Assembly (NCBI GenBank): GCA_002840505.1
Contig: PHBC01000001.1
Coordinates: 62,001 to 126,000, forward strand
Direction of reading: 5' to 3'
Origin: Deltaproteobacteria bacterium HGW-Deltaproteobacteria-2
Lineage (GTDB): Bacteria; Desulfobacterota; Syntrophia; Syntrophales; Smithellaceae
DNA length: 64,000 bases
Part shown: one piece after another, positions 42,299-51,080 of the stretch
How positions within the stretch are numbered: the stretch's first letter is position 1
Layout of the letters: every line of letters begins with the position of its first letter
Translations under genes and position numbers: made by a program
Notes under the pieces: model-generated
Database searches by the model: none
What the model saw: the letters and a program-made list of their open reading frames with translations, nothing else
Told to the model about the DNA's origin: nothing

Positions 42299-43090
42299 TT
42301 ATTTTTTGTTTTCAATTTCTTTGAGAAGCTTTCTGGCCCCAGGCCAGTCATATAATTCAGAATCCCAGTAATAAGTCGGATTTTTTGTCGATAAGCATCG
42401 GTTAAGTTCGTCCCGTCCTTTATTGTATTTCTTGAGATTTACATAAGCCTTACCAAGATTCACGCTGGCAAGGGTAAGATTCGGATCTTTCTTCACCGCT
42501 TCTTCAGCATATTTTTCGGCTTTTTTATTGTCAGTCATCGGCCACGGCAATCCCAAATATATGGCAGCAAGCACGGCGTTAGACAGTATGGCAAATCTGT
42601 GATCAGGATTGATGCTGATCGTTTTTTCAAATTCTCTTTTTGACTTGTTTACCAATCCAACGCCACTGAATATGCCGGAGAGTTCGGCTAGTCTCACATA
42701 TGCCAACCCGGCCCAGTAATGTCCTCCGCTCGATTGCGGGTCAAGCTGTATCGCTTTTTGTGAATAACTTAATGTCTCCTTATAAAGCTGTTCGCGTTTG
42801 TCCTTATCACGTTCTTCATCAGCCTTTTTAAAGGTCATCTCGGCAACTTTCCACGATAGAAGTTCTTTATTTTGAGGATATTTTTCAAGAGCATTTTTAT
42901 ATAAGACAATGCCTTTATCAAGACTGGTTTTATCTTTATGCATTACACTCAACAACTGCCAACCCTGCTCTAATATTTCCTGTACATCTTTGTCGCTGGA
43001 AACGTCCGGTGATTTAGCGTAAATCGGCACAGCTATGAAAATTGCCAGTATAAAGATAAAAAGTTGAATCAGTTTGCTTTTATTTTTCAT
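42299..43090 (-). CDS. Exported TPR-repeat protein
   Basis: A 263-residue protein with a signal peptide (LIQLFIFILAIFIAVPIYA). Helical tetratricopeptide-like repeats run from about residue 45 to 255 (YSQKAIQLDPQSSGGHYWAGLAYVRLAE; REFEKTISINPDHRFAILSNAVLAAIY; YAEEAVKKDPNLTLASVNLGKAYVNLKKY). It probably acts as a periplasmic protein-protein scaffold. AAGGAGAATC precedes the ATG. It converges on the selenoprotein-like genes and diverges from the next operon. Confidence 0.8.
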   Translation of the reverse strand: MKNKSKLIQLFIFILAIFIAVPIYAKSPDVSSDKDVQEILEQGWQLLSVMHKDKTSLDKGIVLYKNALEKYPQNKELLSWKVAEMTFKKADEERDKDKREQLYKETLSYSQKAIQLDPQSSGGHYWAGLAYVRLAELSGIFSGVGLVNKSKREFEKTISINPDHRFAILSNAVLAAIYLGLPWPMTDNKKAEKYAEEAVKKDPNLTLASVNLGKAYVNLKKYNKGRDELNRCLSTKNPTYYWDSELYDWPGARKLLKEIENKK

Positions 43091-43234
43091 AACGATTCTC
43101 CTTATGTTTTATTTTCAAAAATGTTGTCTCGTATTTGTTAGAGGTTACTATTACCAATGCTATTTTCATAAATACTGATAATTAAGTCAATAAAAATATG
43201 CATATTTCTTTTTACCACTTCATCCAATGTGAGT

Positions 43235-43247
43235 ATTGCGACACAGT
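43235..43247. repeat. Solo end of the MITE-like element
   Basis: ATTGCGACACAGT is identical to the right end of the 17129-17330 element. No matching left end is found nearby, so it is probably a remnant. Confidence 0.45.
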
Positions 43248-43287
43248 TTAAAACAGTTGATTGAAGTTTTCAGAAATTTATATTGCA

Positions 43288-43316
43288 TTGACATACAAGA
43301 TTGTTGTTCTTATAAT
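43288..43316 (+). promoter_or_regulatory. Consensus sigma-70 promoter
   Basis: TTGACA at 43288-43293, exactly 17 bases, TATAAT at 43311-43316. Both hexamers are perfect. It drives the two envelope-protein genes that follow. Confidence 0.85.
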
Positions 43317-43359
43317 ATCTCCAGTTAATAACAACAAACTAAAAAACGGAGAAAAAACT

Positions 43360-43956
43360 ATGGCTAGTAAAATAATTAAAAATATAAGCTACTTATCTAT
43401 ACATTGGTCGAAGTTTTTTCTTCTTGCAGCTATTTTCTTGCTAAGTTCCTGTTATTACTACCCGAATGAGCAGGTTGTTACGCAACCCGCACAGAATCAA
43501 CAAAATATTACTGCCGTTACGCAAATTTATTTTTATCCGACTAAAGGACAATCAACCGAAAAACAATCGCGCGATCACTACGCATGTTATAACTGGGCCG
43601 TGGAGCAAACCGGCTTCGATCCTAGCGCGTCATCAATTGCTCCCGAACAGCGCGTCCGGGTTGTGCCCATGCCGCCGCCAGGTCATGATACCGTAATCAT
43701 GTCCATTGCCGGAGCTGTTTTGGGCGCGCTAATCGGAGGACATCATCACTCAGGAGAAGGAGCTTTAATCGGAGCGGCCAGCGGTGCTATGGCGGGAGCT
43801 ATCTCTGACGCAGCACGTGCGGAATCAGCAAGGCAGATGGAAGAAGCTTATCAGAATCGCGATCAGGCACGTGATCTGCACAAGGAAAAAATGGCTCTGC
43901 AGTTTCGCCGGGCAATGTCGGCTTGCATGGAAGCTCGCGGATATACCGTAAAATAG
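43360..43956 (+). CDS. Glycine-zipper lipoprotein
   Basis: A 198-residue envelope lipoprotein. The signal sequence ends at LLSSC. Residues about 60-90 contain YPTKGQSTEKQSRDHYACYNWA, a motif repeated in the next gene. A glycine zipper follows (GAVLGALIGGHHHSGEGALIGAASGAMAGA, two membrane-inserting stretches). The protein ends RAMSACMEARGYTVK. The ATG at 43360 is chosen because GGAG lies nine bases upstream and the signal peptide follows. It lies 44 bases downstream of a perfect-consensus promoter, so it is likely abundant. Confidence 0.8.
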   Translation: MASKIIKNISYLSIHWSKFFLLAAIFLLSSCYYYPNEQVVTQPAQNQQNITAVTQIYFYPTKGQSTEKQSRDHYACYNWAVEQTGFDPSASSIAPEQRVRVVPMPPPGHDTVIMSIAGAVLGALIGGHHHSGEGALIGAASGAMAGAISDAARAESARQMEEAYQNRDQARDLHKEKMALQFRRAMSACMEARGYTVK

Positions 43957-43977
43957 CTAAAAAAGGAGGATCCTGTC

Positions 43978-44715
43978 ATGCTATGTAATTTTAATTTGAA
44001 AAAATATTTGGCCATTGCGCTGTCCATAATTATGCTGTTAGCAATTAGTATTTCCGGTTTTGCTGAAGCGTGGCAACGGGGAGGATCCAAAGGGCCCGGG
44101 CGAGCACCGGCACAGTCTGTCAGAAAGGCGCCTGCCCCTCAGCAAAGAAGTTTTGTTGATTCTCGTTTTAGACACAACCGGTCTTATCCGGCACGCGGAG
44201 AATCATTCAGAAGCATTCCCAGAGATCATAGAATAGTAAGACATAATAACTCGAGGTACTACCATCATCACGGAGTGTGGTACCATCATTATGGCGGAAG
44301 ATATGTCGTGGTTGCTCCACCCATTGGATTGTTTGTCCCATTTCTACCTCTTTTTTACACATCTGTATGGTTTCACGGTATGCCTTACTACTACGCGAAT
44401 GACACCTATTACACGTCAACACCGGGAGGTTATGTTGTTGTTGAGCCGCCTCAGGGCGAGGTAAGTGAAGAACCTCCGGCCTCCAGTGAAAGTATGGAAA
44501 ATAAACTTTTTGTTTATCCCCGTAAAGGCCAGAGCCAGGAACAACAGGACAATGATCGTTATGAATGCCATAAATGGTCGGCAGACCAGACAAATTACGA
44601 TCCGACGGCAGTAATCCCCCAGGGAATGTCTGCTAATCAGGCAACGCAGGCACGGGCGGATTATCAAAGGGCTATGGCAGCATGCCTTGATGGCCGCGGA
44701 TATACTGTAAAATAA
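43978..44715 (+). CDS. Exported DUF6515-like protein
   Basis: A 245-residue exported protein. A signal peptide (AIALSIIMLLAISISGFAEA) leads to an Arg/Pro-rich segment. A His/Tyr-rich region follows (YYHHHGVWYHHYGGRYVVVAPP, FYTSVWFHGMPYYYANDTYY), typical of DUF6515-type proteins. The C-terminal KGQSQEQQDNDRYECHKWA-like module and DGRGYTVK ending are shared with the upstream lipoprotein. The two may therefore interact or use a common sorting or binding module. AAGGAGGATCC precedes the ATG, 21 bases after the previous stop. Confidence 0.78.
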   Translation: MLCNFNLKKYLAIALSIIMLLAISISGFAEAWQRGGSKGPGRAPAQSVRKAPAPQQRSFVDSRFRHNRSYPARGESFRSIPRDHRIVRHNNSRYYHHHGVWYHHYGGRYVVVAPPIGLFVPFLPLFYTSVWFHGMPYYYANDTYYTSTPGGYVVVEPPQGEVSEEPPASSESMENKLFVYPRKGQSQEQQDNDRYECHKWSADQTNYDPTAVIPQGMSANQATQARADYQRAMAACLDGRGYTVK

Positions 44716-44738
44716 AGGTTAAAGGTTAGAGGGATAGT

Positions 44739-44924
44739 TTATTTTTTATTAAACAATCCCTCTACTCCTTCTAAAACTTTTTGCTGATCGTATTCGCCAT
44801 CATAATAATTAATTGTGCCGTCTTTTATGGCGATTTCACCCGCGGCAACAGCCACGGGAATATCATCCGCACCCATTTCTCCTAATTTCCATTTTGCTAG
44901 TTTATTAAAATATTTATGACTCAA
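44739..44924 (-). CDS. Small protein at the end of the ole/fatty-acid operon
   Basis: A 61-residue, acidic, soluble protein with no recognised family (GEMGADDIPVAVAAGEIAI, NYYDGEYDQQKVLEGVEGL). It begins with a TTG that directly follows the stop codon of the FabI-like gene, so it would be translated by coupling. No Shine-Dalgarno is evident. As the last gene of a twelve-gene operon it may be a structural or regulatory accessory of the pathway. An inverted repeat (AGAGGGAT/ATCCCTCT, 44728-44763) covers its end. Confidence 0.5.
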   Translation of the reverse strand: MSHKYFNKLAKWKLGEMGADDIPVAVAAGEIAIKDGTINYYDGEYDQQKVLEGVEGLFNKK

Positions 44925-45716
44925 TTAACGAGTCGCCATATTAACTATTTGTTGATCAAAATAATTACAGGACATCCCGGCATCAACCACAATACCGGTG
45001 GCATTAATCCCGCTGGAAACTGGAGAAAGAAGGAATATCAGGGTGTTCGCGACTTCTTCTGTCTTGAGAGCAGCTTTCCGGAGAGTTAACTGTTCGGCAA
45101 AAAGATAATTATTAACATATCCCGGAATGCCGGCGGACGCCGACGTTTTCAATGGTCCCGCGCAGACCGCGTTTACCCTGACTTTGGATATTTCCGATAA
45201 TGATTTCGCTAAGAATGCCACTGTGGCATCAAGAGCGGCCTTGATTGGTCCCATATAACCGTAAGCGGTCGCCCGGGTGTTGCTGATGGAAATGGTGACA
45301 ATGGAAGCTTCTTCTTCAAAAGAATTTTTCAAGGCATTTGTTATTGCCACCAGTGAAAAACAGGAAATATTTGTTGCTTGAAGAAAATCCTCTGTCTTGG
45401 TTTCATGAAACGGTTTAATTCCCTCGCTGTAATTGGCAAAAGCTATGGAATGGACAAAGCCGGAAAGCCTGATATTATTTTTTTTAAAATACTCACCTAA
45501 CTGACGAATACTTTCACCACTTTCCACGTTACATATTAGAATAGTGCTGTCAGGAAAAAGCTTTTGGGCCTTGAGGCGATTTTCTTCATTTTGCACGGAA
45601 AAAATTACCTCCGCACCGTTATCGATCAGGCCTTTAGCGACGAAGAAAGCGACGCTTTTTTTATTGGCAACACCGGTCACCAGAAATGTTTTTTCTGAAA
45701 CTTTTAAAAAATCCAT
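44925..45716 (-). CDS. Enoyl-ACP reductase (FabI-type)
   Basis: A 263-residue SDR-superfamily enzyme. The FabI-specific Y-x6-K pair is present (Tyr152 and Lys159 in YGYMGPIKA), as are HSIAFA near residue 89 and the short N-terminal motif TGVANKKSVAF. It would reduce trans-2-enoyl-ACP to saturated acyl-ACP with NAD(P)H, completing each elongation cycle. Its location next to FabZ, FabG, a ketosynthase and an acyl carrier protein indicates a pathway-specific enzyme rather than the housekeeping copy. AAGAGG precedes the ATG. Confidence 0.85.
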   Translation of the reverse strand: MDFLKVSEKTFLVTGVANKKSVAFFVAKGLIDNGAEVIFSVQNEENRLKAQKLFPDSTILICNVESGESIRQLGEYFKKNNIRLSGFVHSIAFANYSEGIKPFHETKTEDFLQATNISCFSLVAITNALKNSFEEEASIVTISISNTRATAYGYMGPIKAALDATVAFLAKSLSEISKVRVNAVCAGPLKTSASAGIPGYVNNYLFAEQLTLRKAALKTEEVANTLIFLLSPVSSGINATGIVVDAGMSCNYFDQQIVNMATR

Positions 45717-45725
45717 ATTAACCTC

Positions 45726-46148
45726 TTAATTTTCCGGCGGGAGAAGCGCCGCCTGAAATATGATTTTTAAAATAAGTTTGTCATCTATCCGAATCGTTCC
45801 GCTCATATAAAAAGCGTTATCAATTTTATCATCAAGCGTTACCGTAATGGTCAGCGTATCACCGGGCCGGGCAAAGTTTTTAAACTTAGTATCTTTTATC
45901 CGTGTGACGACACCTAATCCCGGCAGATTGCTTGCCCCCATTAAAATGGCGCCTGTCTGAAAACAGGCTTCGCACAACAAAACGCCGGGCATAATGGGAT
46001 TGCCGGGGAAATGGCCCTGGAAATAAAATTCATCCTCTCTCAGTATCCTCTGCGTTGTTATGGAATTGCCTTCCTTGCTAATAATCTTATCGACAAAAAG
46101 AAACGGCGGCCGTTGAGGAATAGCGGCAAGAACATCTTCCATTTCCAT
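45726..46148 (-). CDS. 3-hydroxyacyl-ACP dehydratase (FabZ-like)
   Basis: A 140-residue hot-dog-fold dehydratase. The catalytic histidine is His46 in FQGHFPGNPIMPG and the partner acid is Glu60 in LLCEA. It removes water from 3-hydroxyacyl-ACP. The start codon overlaps the fabG stop codon (TAATG), so translation is coupled. Similarity to FabZ is clear; substrate chain length cannot be told. Confidence 0.9.
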   Translation of the reverse strand: MEMEDVLAAIPQRPPFLFVDKIISKEGNSITTQRILREDEFYFQGHFPGNPIMPGVLLCEACFQTGAILMGASNLPGLGVVTRIKDTKFKNFARPGDTLTITVTLDDKIDNAFYMSGTIRIDDKLILKIIFQAALLPPEN

Positions 46149-46888
46149 TACAACCCTCCTGCTACATTGATGGATGTTCCGGTAATATAAGAAGCCTGCC
46201 TGCTGGCCAAGAATAAAACCGCATGGGCCACATCTTCCACGCTGCCGAAACGTTTCTGCGGAATCATCTTGAGATATTCTTTTCTCTGTTCTTCGGGCAG
46301 GTCACCGATTAGTTCCGTATCAATGAACCCCGGTGCAACACAGTTTACGGTAATTCCCTTTTTCGCCACCTCTTTGGACAATGATTTGGTCAACGCCAGT
46401 TGTCCGGCTTTGGAAGCCGCGTAATTGGCCTGTCCCTGAAAGCCGATATCTCCGCCCAGAGAACTGATATTGATAATTCTTCCGAAACGATTGGTCATAA
46501 AGCGCGATATGATTTCCCGCGACATGTAGAAAGTTCCAGTAAGATTAATATCCAGAACATTCTTCCATTGTTCATCACTCATCAAAGCAGCAATCGCATC
46601 CTGCCTTATTCCCGAATTATTAACCAGAACTTCCAGCGAAGGATATTTTTCATCCAGGTATTTGAAAAAAACTTTGACCTCTTTTGAAGAAGAAACATCA
46701 TATTTTTGAATATCGATTCTTGACGCATATTGTTCATTTTTATTTTTAAATTCACTAGCGGCAGCATCGTTGGATGAATAGGTGGAGATAACCGTCGCAC
46801 CGGCTTGAAGAAATGCTAAAGAAATTCCCGCTCCGATACCACGGGTGCCGCCTGTGACGATAACTCTCTGATTGCTGAAATCAAACAT
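46148..46888 (-). CDS. 3-oxoacyl-ACP reductase (FabG-like)
   Basis: A 246-residue SDR. The cofactor motif TGGTRGIG is at residues 12-19, NNSG is present, the catalytic serine is in ISSLGG, and YAASKAG carries the Tyr-Lys pair. It ends with SYITGTSINVAGGL, as FabG proteins do. It would reduce 3-oxoacyl-ACP with NADPH. GAGGTG precedes the ATG. Genes for the dehydratase and enoyl reductase follow without gaps. Confidence 0.9.
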   Translation of the reverse strand: MFDFSNQRVIVTGGTRGIGAGISLAFLQAGATVISTYSSNDAAASEFKNKNEQYASRIDIQKYDVSSSKEVKVFFKYLDEKYPSLEVLVNNSGIRQDAIAALMSDEQWKNVLDINLTGTFYMSREIISRFMTNRFGRIINISSLGGDIGFQGQANYAASKAGQLALTKSLSKEVAKKGITVNCVAPGFIDTELIGDLPEEQRKEYLKMIPQKRFGSVEDVAHAVLFLASRQASYITGTSINVAGGL

Positions 46889-46912
46889 AGCATCACCTCA
46901 GTTTAATTTTTG

Positions 46913-46981
46913 TTGAAACTCCAATTCCGAAAGCGCAGCGTAGCGGAATTGGTAAGTTGAACAATCCCGCACAGCGGAGGG
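46913..46981 (+). repeat. Palindromic repeat in the ole operon
   Basis: Copy of the element inserted in the alcohol dehydrogenase gene (27071-27141). Stem arms CCAATTCCG and CGGAATTGG pair perfectly around 14 bases, followed by CCCGC...GCGGAGGG. It separates the CrtI-like gene and fabG within the operon and may affect mRNA processing. Confidence 0.75.
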
Positions 46982-46995
46982 CAGGAATCCCACGG

Positions 46996-48429
46996 TTACG
47001 TTGGTGTTCCTGTCCGTGATTCCAAATAACTTTCCACTTCGTAAGACTGGATAACTCCATAATTGGCGGCGCCCAGCCATCCGGACATAATAATGCCGAC
47101 GGAACCGGTATGAAATAAACCTTTGATTTCTTTGTCCAGTCCCATGGAAATCTCCAACCCCTCATGCTTGGTTCCGAAAGATGACCCCTTTTCGTGGTGA
47201 GTATATCTCTTGATGGTCAGGGGCGTTGCCGACTCGATATAATCAATTTTTTTACCGATGCCCGGAATAACTTTTTCCAGACTTATCAGCGTTGCCTTAA
47301 TCAGCTCTTCTTTCTTTGCTTTATACTCTTCCTTGCTTAAGTTTACCCAGTTTTCGTAACGCGCGTTGGTGGAAGAAACTATTGAATATCCGGCATTTTT
47401 CAACTGCGGTCTGAGTCGTGGATAGTAAAGGGAAAAGGTGCGGCTTGTCGTATCCATGGACAGTAGTTCATCTGTCTGAAATTCTTTTGCCTCCGAGTAA
47501 AATATCAGATCACCTATATCATCGAGGGCCTCACCTTCTTTAATTCCCATATAAACCTGGCAGGAACTGGTGTTGAGTCTGACTTTTTTAACCTTTTCCA
47601 TAAATGAGGGTGTAAAGTTTTCCGCGCCGACCAGGTTGAAAATTGTGCCGATGAGATTTCCGTTGGAAAGAACCGCCCTGGAACCGATGAAATCTTCACC
47701 AATCAATACTCCCCGACACACATTATCTTTTATCACAATTTTTTCTACTTTCGACCGCAAACGAATATCAACATTGTTATTTAGAAGTTCGTCCTGCATC
47801 ATCTTGACCACAAGATCAGTCCCGCCTTCAAAAGTATAAACACCTTTGCTCATAAAATTGGAAAAGACAATCCCATAGGTGATAGCCGGGTCCTCCATAG
47901 TCGAACCGTTGGCATAAACAATAGGTTCTATCAGGAAACGATGAACGTCTTTTCTGCCGGGGAAAAAACCCTCCAGCAGTTCGCCGTTGGTCATCTCCTT
48001 ATTATCGTAATAATTCATATTCATGATGATCTGGAAAAAATTATTAACCTGCTCGGGTGATACTTTAAAATTATTGATGAGCTTGCTTGTGAAATCATCC
48101 ACCGTAAAATCTGTTTCCAACTGATACATGGGATTTATAAAACGAACCCTTTTAAGTTGAATGATCTTATCGGCTATTGCTTTACTCCAATACTTTCTGC
48201 AGGTTTTTATCATTCCCACGGGAAATCCGTGAAGTGAAACATCGAAAATGTGTCTTCCTTTTCGATAAAACCAGGTGGCGAATCCTCCCAGTTTGTCATG
48301 GGCTTCAAGCAAGAGAACTTTCCTGCCGTTTTTTGCCAGCTTATTGGCGGCAGTCATCCCCCCCAACCCGCCGCCAATTATAATTACATCGTAGTTTTGT
48401 GTAATCTTATCGTTTTTATTGAGAAGCAT
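46996..48429 (-). CDS. CrtI/phytoene desaturase-like flavoprotein (2)
   Basis: A 477-residue FAD enzyme of the amine oxidase/CrtI superfamily. The dinucleotide motif IIIGGGLGGMTAANKLAKNG is at residues 16-35, followed by EAHDKLGGFATWF. The C-terminal FAD motif is GLFHTGSVGIIMSGWLGAANYGV. Relatives desaturate, saturate or isomerise polyene chains. Its start is adjacent to the oleD stop, with AGGA upstream. A carotenoid pathway is not present here, so it more likely acts on the operon's own acyl or olefin product. It is only distantly similar to the other copy at 52963-54348. Confidence 0.82.
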   Translation of the reverse strand: MLLNKNDKITQNYDVIIIGGGLGGMTAANKLAKNGRKVLLLEAHDKLGGFATWFYRKGRHIFDVSLHGFPVGMIKTCRKYWSKAIADKIIQLKRVRFINPMYQLETDFTVDDFTSKLINNFKVSPEQVNNFFQIIMNMNYYDNKEMTNGELLEGFFPGRKDVHRFLIEPIVYANGSTMEDPAITYGIVFSNFMSKGVYTFEGGTDLVVKMMQDELLNNNVDIRLRSKVEKIVIKDNVCRGVLIGEDFIGSRAVLSNGNLIGTIFNLVGAENFTPSFMEKVKKVRLNTSSCQVYMGIKEGEALDDIGDLIFYSEAKEFQTDELLSMDTTSRTFSLYYPRLRPQLKNAGYSIVSSTNARYENWVNLSKEEYKAKKEELIKATLISLEKVIPGIGKKIDYIESATPLTIKRYTHHEKGSSFGTKHEGLEISMGLDKEIKGLFHTGSVGIIMSGWLGAANYGVIQSYEVESYLESRTGTPT

Positions 48430-48430
48430 T

Positions 48431-49408
48431 TTATTTTCCTGCTGTCAGATCCAGTGCTTGTTCTATAGATATACTGGGCATATAACCAAAATCATCATTA
48501 GCCTTTTGATGGGAGAAGTAATGGGAGCGTGAAAATTGCAGTGACACAAAACGCGTCATCGGCGGTTCCCCTTTAATCCTAAAAAATCTATACCAAGATT
48601 CACAAAATAATCCAACACTAAAAGCGACGGCTTCAGGCACTTTCTTCGTTATCCGGGGAAGATTGTGACGCGACAAAATTTCGTTAATGAAATCCCAAAG
48701 GACAACAGGCCGCTCCTGACCGATAAAATAAGCCTGTCCCGCTAAAGCCGATTCGGGAGATAATTTCTCGAAAGCCAGCAGATGCGCATCAACTGCGTTT
48801 TGTATATAGGTAACATCAACAAGATTCTTGCCGGTTCCGACTATCTTCAGTCTTCCCTGCTTTGCCGCATTGAGCAAACGGGGAACGAGGTGCGGATCGT
48901 CAGGTCCGAATATCAAATGCGGTCTCAGGGCAACAGTGCTTAATTTATCATCATTGGCCTGCAAGACCAGCTGTTCGGCAATTGCCTTGGTTTTGGCATA
49001 GTGGCCATGAAACCTCCTGGAATAGGGCGCTGCCTCATCCGCTCCGCATAAATCACCCCAATCAAAAACAACACTGGGCGTGCTCGTATATATTAACTTT
49101 GTTATTCCATTAATCCGGCACGATTTAATGACATTTTCAGTACCGACAACATTTGTCTGATAGAAATCTTTATATTTCCCCCAAATACCGACACGGGAAG
49201 CAACATGAAAGACAACGTCCATTCCCCGGAAAGCTTTAGCAACAGCGGTCTCGTCCCTCAGGTCGCCGCAAAGGGTATCAACCCCCATCGCTTCAAGTTG
49301 CGGATGTTTTGTTCGGCTGAAATTCCATACCTTATGTCCCTTGGACAAAAGACCCTCTGACAAATGAGTCCCCAAAAAACCACCCGCTCCGGTAACTAAG
49401 ACATTCAT
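48431..49408 (-). CDS. oleD: OleD-like NAD(P)-dependent 3-oxo acid reductase
   Basis: A 325-residue extended SDR of the 3-beta-HSD type that matches OleD closely. Landmarks are VTGAGGFLGTHLSEGLL, GMDVVFHVASRVGIWGKY, the YTSTPSVVF strand, HYAKTKAIAE (Tyr-Lys pair), ALRPHLIFGPDDPHLVPR and GEPPMTRFVS. OleD reduces the 2-alkyl-3-oxo acid made by OleA to a 2-alkyl-3-hydroxy acid. Start and stop overlap with oleC (ATGA), so the two are coupled. Confidence 0.9.
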   Translation of the reverse strand: MNVLVTGAGGFLGTHLSEGLLSKGHKVWNFSRTKHPQLEAMGVDTLCGDLRDETAVAKAFRGMDVVFHVASRVGIWGKYKDFYQTNVVGTENVIKSCRINGITKLIYTSTPSVVFDWGDLCGADEAAPYSRRFHGHYAKTKAIAEQLVLQANDDKLSTVALRPHLIFGPDDPHLVPRLLNAAKQGRLKIVGTGKNLVDVTYIQNAVDAHLLAFEKLSPESALAGQAYFIGQERPVVLWDFINEILSRHNLPRITKKVPEAVAFSVGLFCESWYRFFRIKGEPPMTRFVSLQFSRSHYFSHQKANDDFGYMPSISIEQALDLTAGK

Positions 49409-51030
49409 TTCCCCCTCCGCAAAACCTCACTGGCCAGTTTTAAGCGATCAATTTTAATGTTATGTCTTACATCAACGGGGAAATAATCGCAGAAATGAAC
49501 CGATTTTATTTGCGCTGTTAAGGCGTTATTTTTTGCCATGTCCAAAAGTTCTTTCTCTAAAACATTCCTGTCGAGCTTTTTCCCCAACTCATTTCTTTCA
49601 ATAACTATGGCGGCAGATTGTTTCCCTTTTTCTCCAAGACCAACCAGAGCCGAACGCCTGACTCCACAATGGGCATTAAAAATAGCCTCGCAGTTTACCG
49701 AACACAATAATCCCAGAGGAGTTTCAACCCGATGTGTTTTACGTCCGCAAAACCATATTCGTCCTTGATCATCAATATATCCGAGATCTCCTATCCGATG
49801 CCAGAAAGATTTGTTGTCTGCTATTTTTGTCAGAGCTGTTTCCAGTGGGGACTGATAATAACTGGCGGTTACAATGTCACCTTTAACAATAATTTCTCCT
49901 ATCTGATACGAACCAAGCAGGTGCGCGTTTTTAATATTTTCAATGATGTCATCATTTATCTCAATAATTGAAACCTCCACACCGGGTACCGGCGTCCCGA
50001 CGCAAGTTCCCTTTCCTTTTTCGGTAAGTGCGGCAGTCTGGTCTAAAATTATCTTACCCGAAATTTTGGAAACCGGCAGACATTCGGTCGCACCGTAAGG
50101 TGTATATGTCGTACCATTGGGTAAAATCGAACTGAATTTTTTGTGGAGATCATTGCGCACCGGCGCACCAAACATCACAAGATATTTTACAGAAGGAAGT
50201 GTGATTTTATTTTCTGCACAATAATCGCCCAGCGTCTCCCAAATTGCTGGCGAGCCGGCCATAAAAGTTATTTTATTATCAGTGATATTTTTCAGTAATT
50301 TTCGGGGATCAGCTTTCGCGGGTTTGGATGGGTCCATATCGGGAATACAGGAAGTCATTCCCATGCAGAGAGTAAAAAGAGAAAAGAGCGGAAAACACGG
50401 CAAATCAATTTCATTCTCGTTCAGATCAAAGAGCTCCTGAAGAAGACGGGTTTGTTCAGTGTAAATTTTATGGGTATAGACAACTCCCTTCGGGCGTCCT
50501 GTTCCGCCCGAAGTAAAAAGAATCGCCGCCATTTCATCCGGTTCCAGTTGTGCACTCACAAAACTTGCGGCAGAATTTTCTAAACGGGTCAGAGGAAAGC
50601 AATTTCCTGTTTTGGGCCCCTTGGTCGATACTTTGAATTTAACAGATTTAAAGGCTTTGCTGAAAATCAAACTTAAGAGATGGACTTCAGGTTCGGCAAT
50701 CAATCCCTCAGGTGCTATTTCTTCTATCGCGGCAAGAAGATTTTTTCTGCCCATGCCGGGATCAATCAATACAGGCACAACTCCCAACTTGAAAAGAGCA
50801 AATACCAGAGCGGGGAATTTTAATGATGGTCTTACAAAAAGAAGAGTTTTACTTCCACGACTAAATCCGATTTTAGAAAGACCGTTTGCATACTTATTGG
50901 ACAGAGATTCTAATTTTCCAAAAGTGATGGTATCATAATTATACTTATTGCCCGCGCGACGGGGATATTTTACTGCAATTTTTTGCTGATTTATCCGGGC
51001 TATCTGTGTAAAGCGATCAGCGATATTCAT
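49405..51030 (-). CDS. oleC: OleC-like beta-lactone synthetase
   Basis: A 541-residue member of the adenylate-forming (ANL) superfamily. The phosphate-binding loop is FTSGGTGRPKGVVYTH near residue 175. PYGATECLPVS, the GDLGYID..GRIWFCGRKTHRV hinge and a C-terminal KIDRLKLASE segment follow. OleC activates the 2-alkyl-3-hydroxy acid and closes it to a beta-lactone. Assignment to OleC rather than an acyl-CoA ligase rests on its place between oleD and oleB. Confidence 0.88.
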   Translation of the reverse strand: MNIADRFTQIARINQQKIAVKYPRRAGNKYNYDTITFGKLESLSNKYANGLSKIGFSRGSKTLLFVRPSLKFPALVFALFKLGVVPVLIDPGMGRKNLLAAIEEIAPEGLIAEPEVHLLSLIFSKAFKSVKFKVSTKGPKTGNCFPLTRLENSAASFVSAQLEPDEMAAILFTSGGTGRPKGVVYTHKIYTEQTRLLQELFDLNENEIDLPCFPLFSLFTLCMGMTSCIPDMDPSKPAKADPRKLLKNITDNKITFMAGSPAIWETLGDYCAENKITLPSVKYLVMFGAPVRNDLHKKFSSILPNGTTYTPYGATECLPVSKISGKIILDQTAALTEKGKGTCVGTPVPGVEVSIIEINDDIIENIKNAHLLGSYQIGEIIVKGDIVTASYYQSPLETALTKIADNKSFWHRIGDLGYIDDQGRIWFCGRKTHRVETPLGLLCSVNCEAIFNAHCGVRRSALVGLGEKGKQSAAIVIERNELGKKLDRNVLEKELLDMAKNNALTAQIKSVHFCDYFPVDVRHNIKIDRLKLASEVLRRGK

Positions 51031-51080
51031 GACGGACAGATTCTCACCATAATTATTATTTATGTAGCAATAAAAACAAA

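Noticed and set aside
44728-44763. AGAGGGAT/ATCCCTCT hairpin as a bidirectional terminator
   Set aside because: The T-rich run is inside the loop and no U-tract follows either arm.
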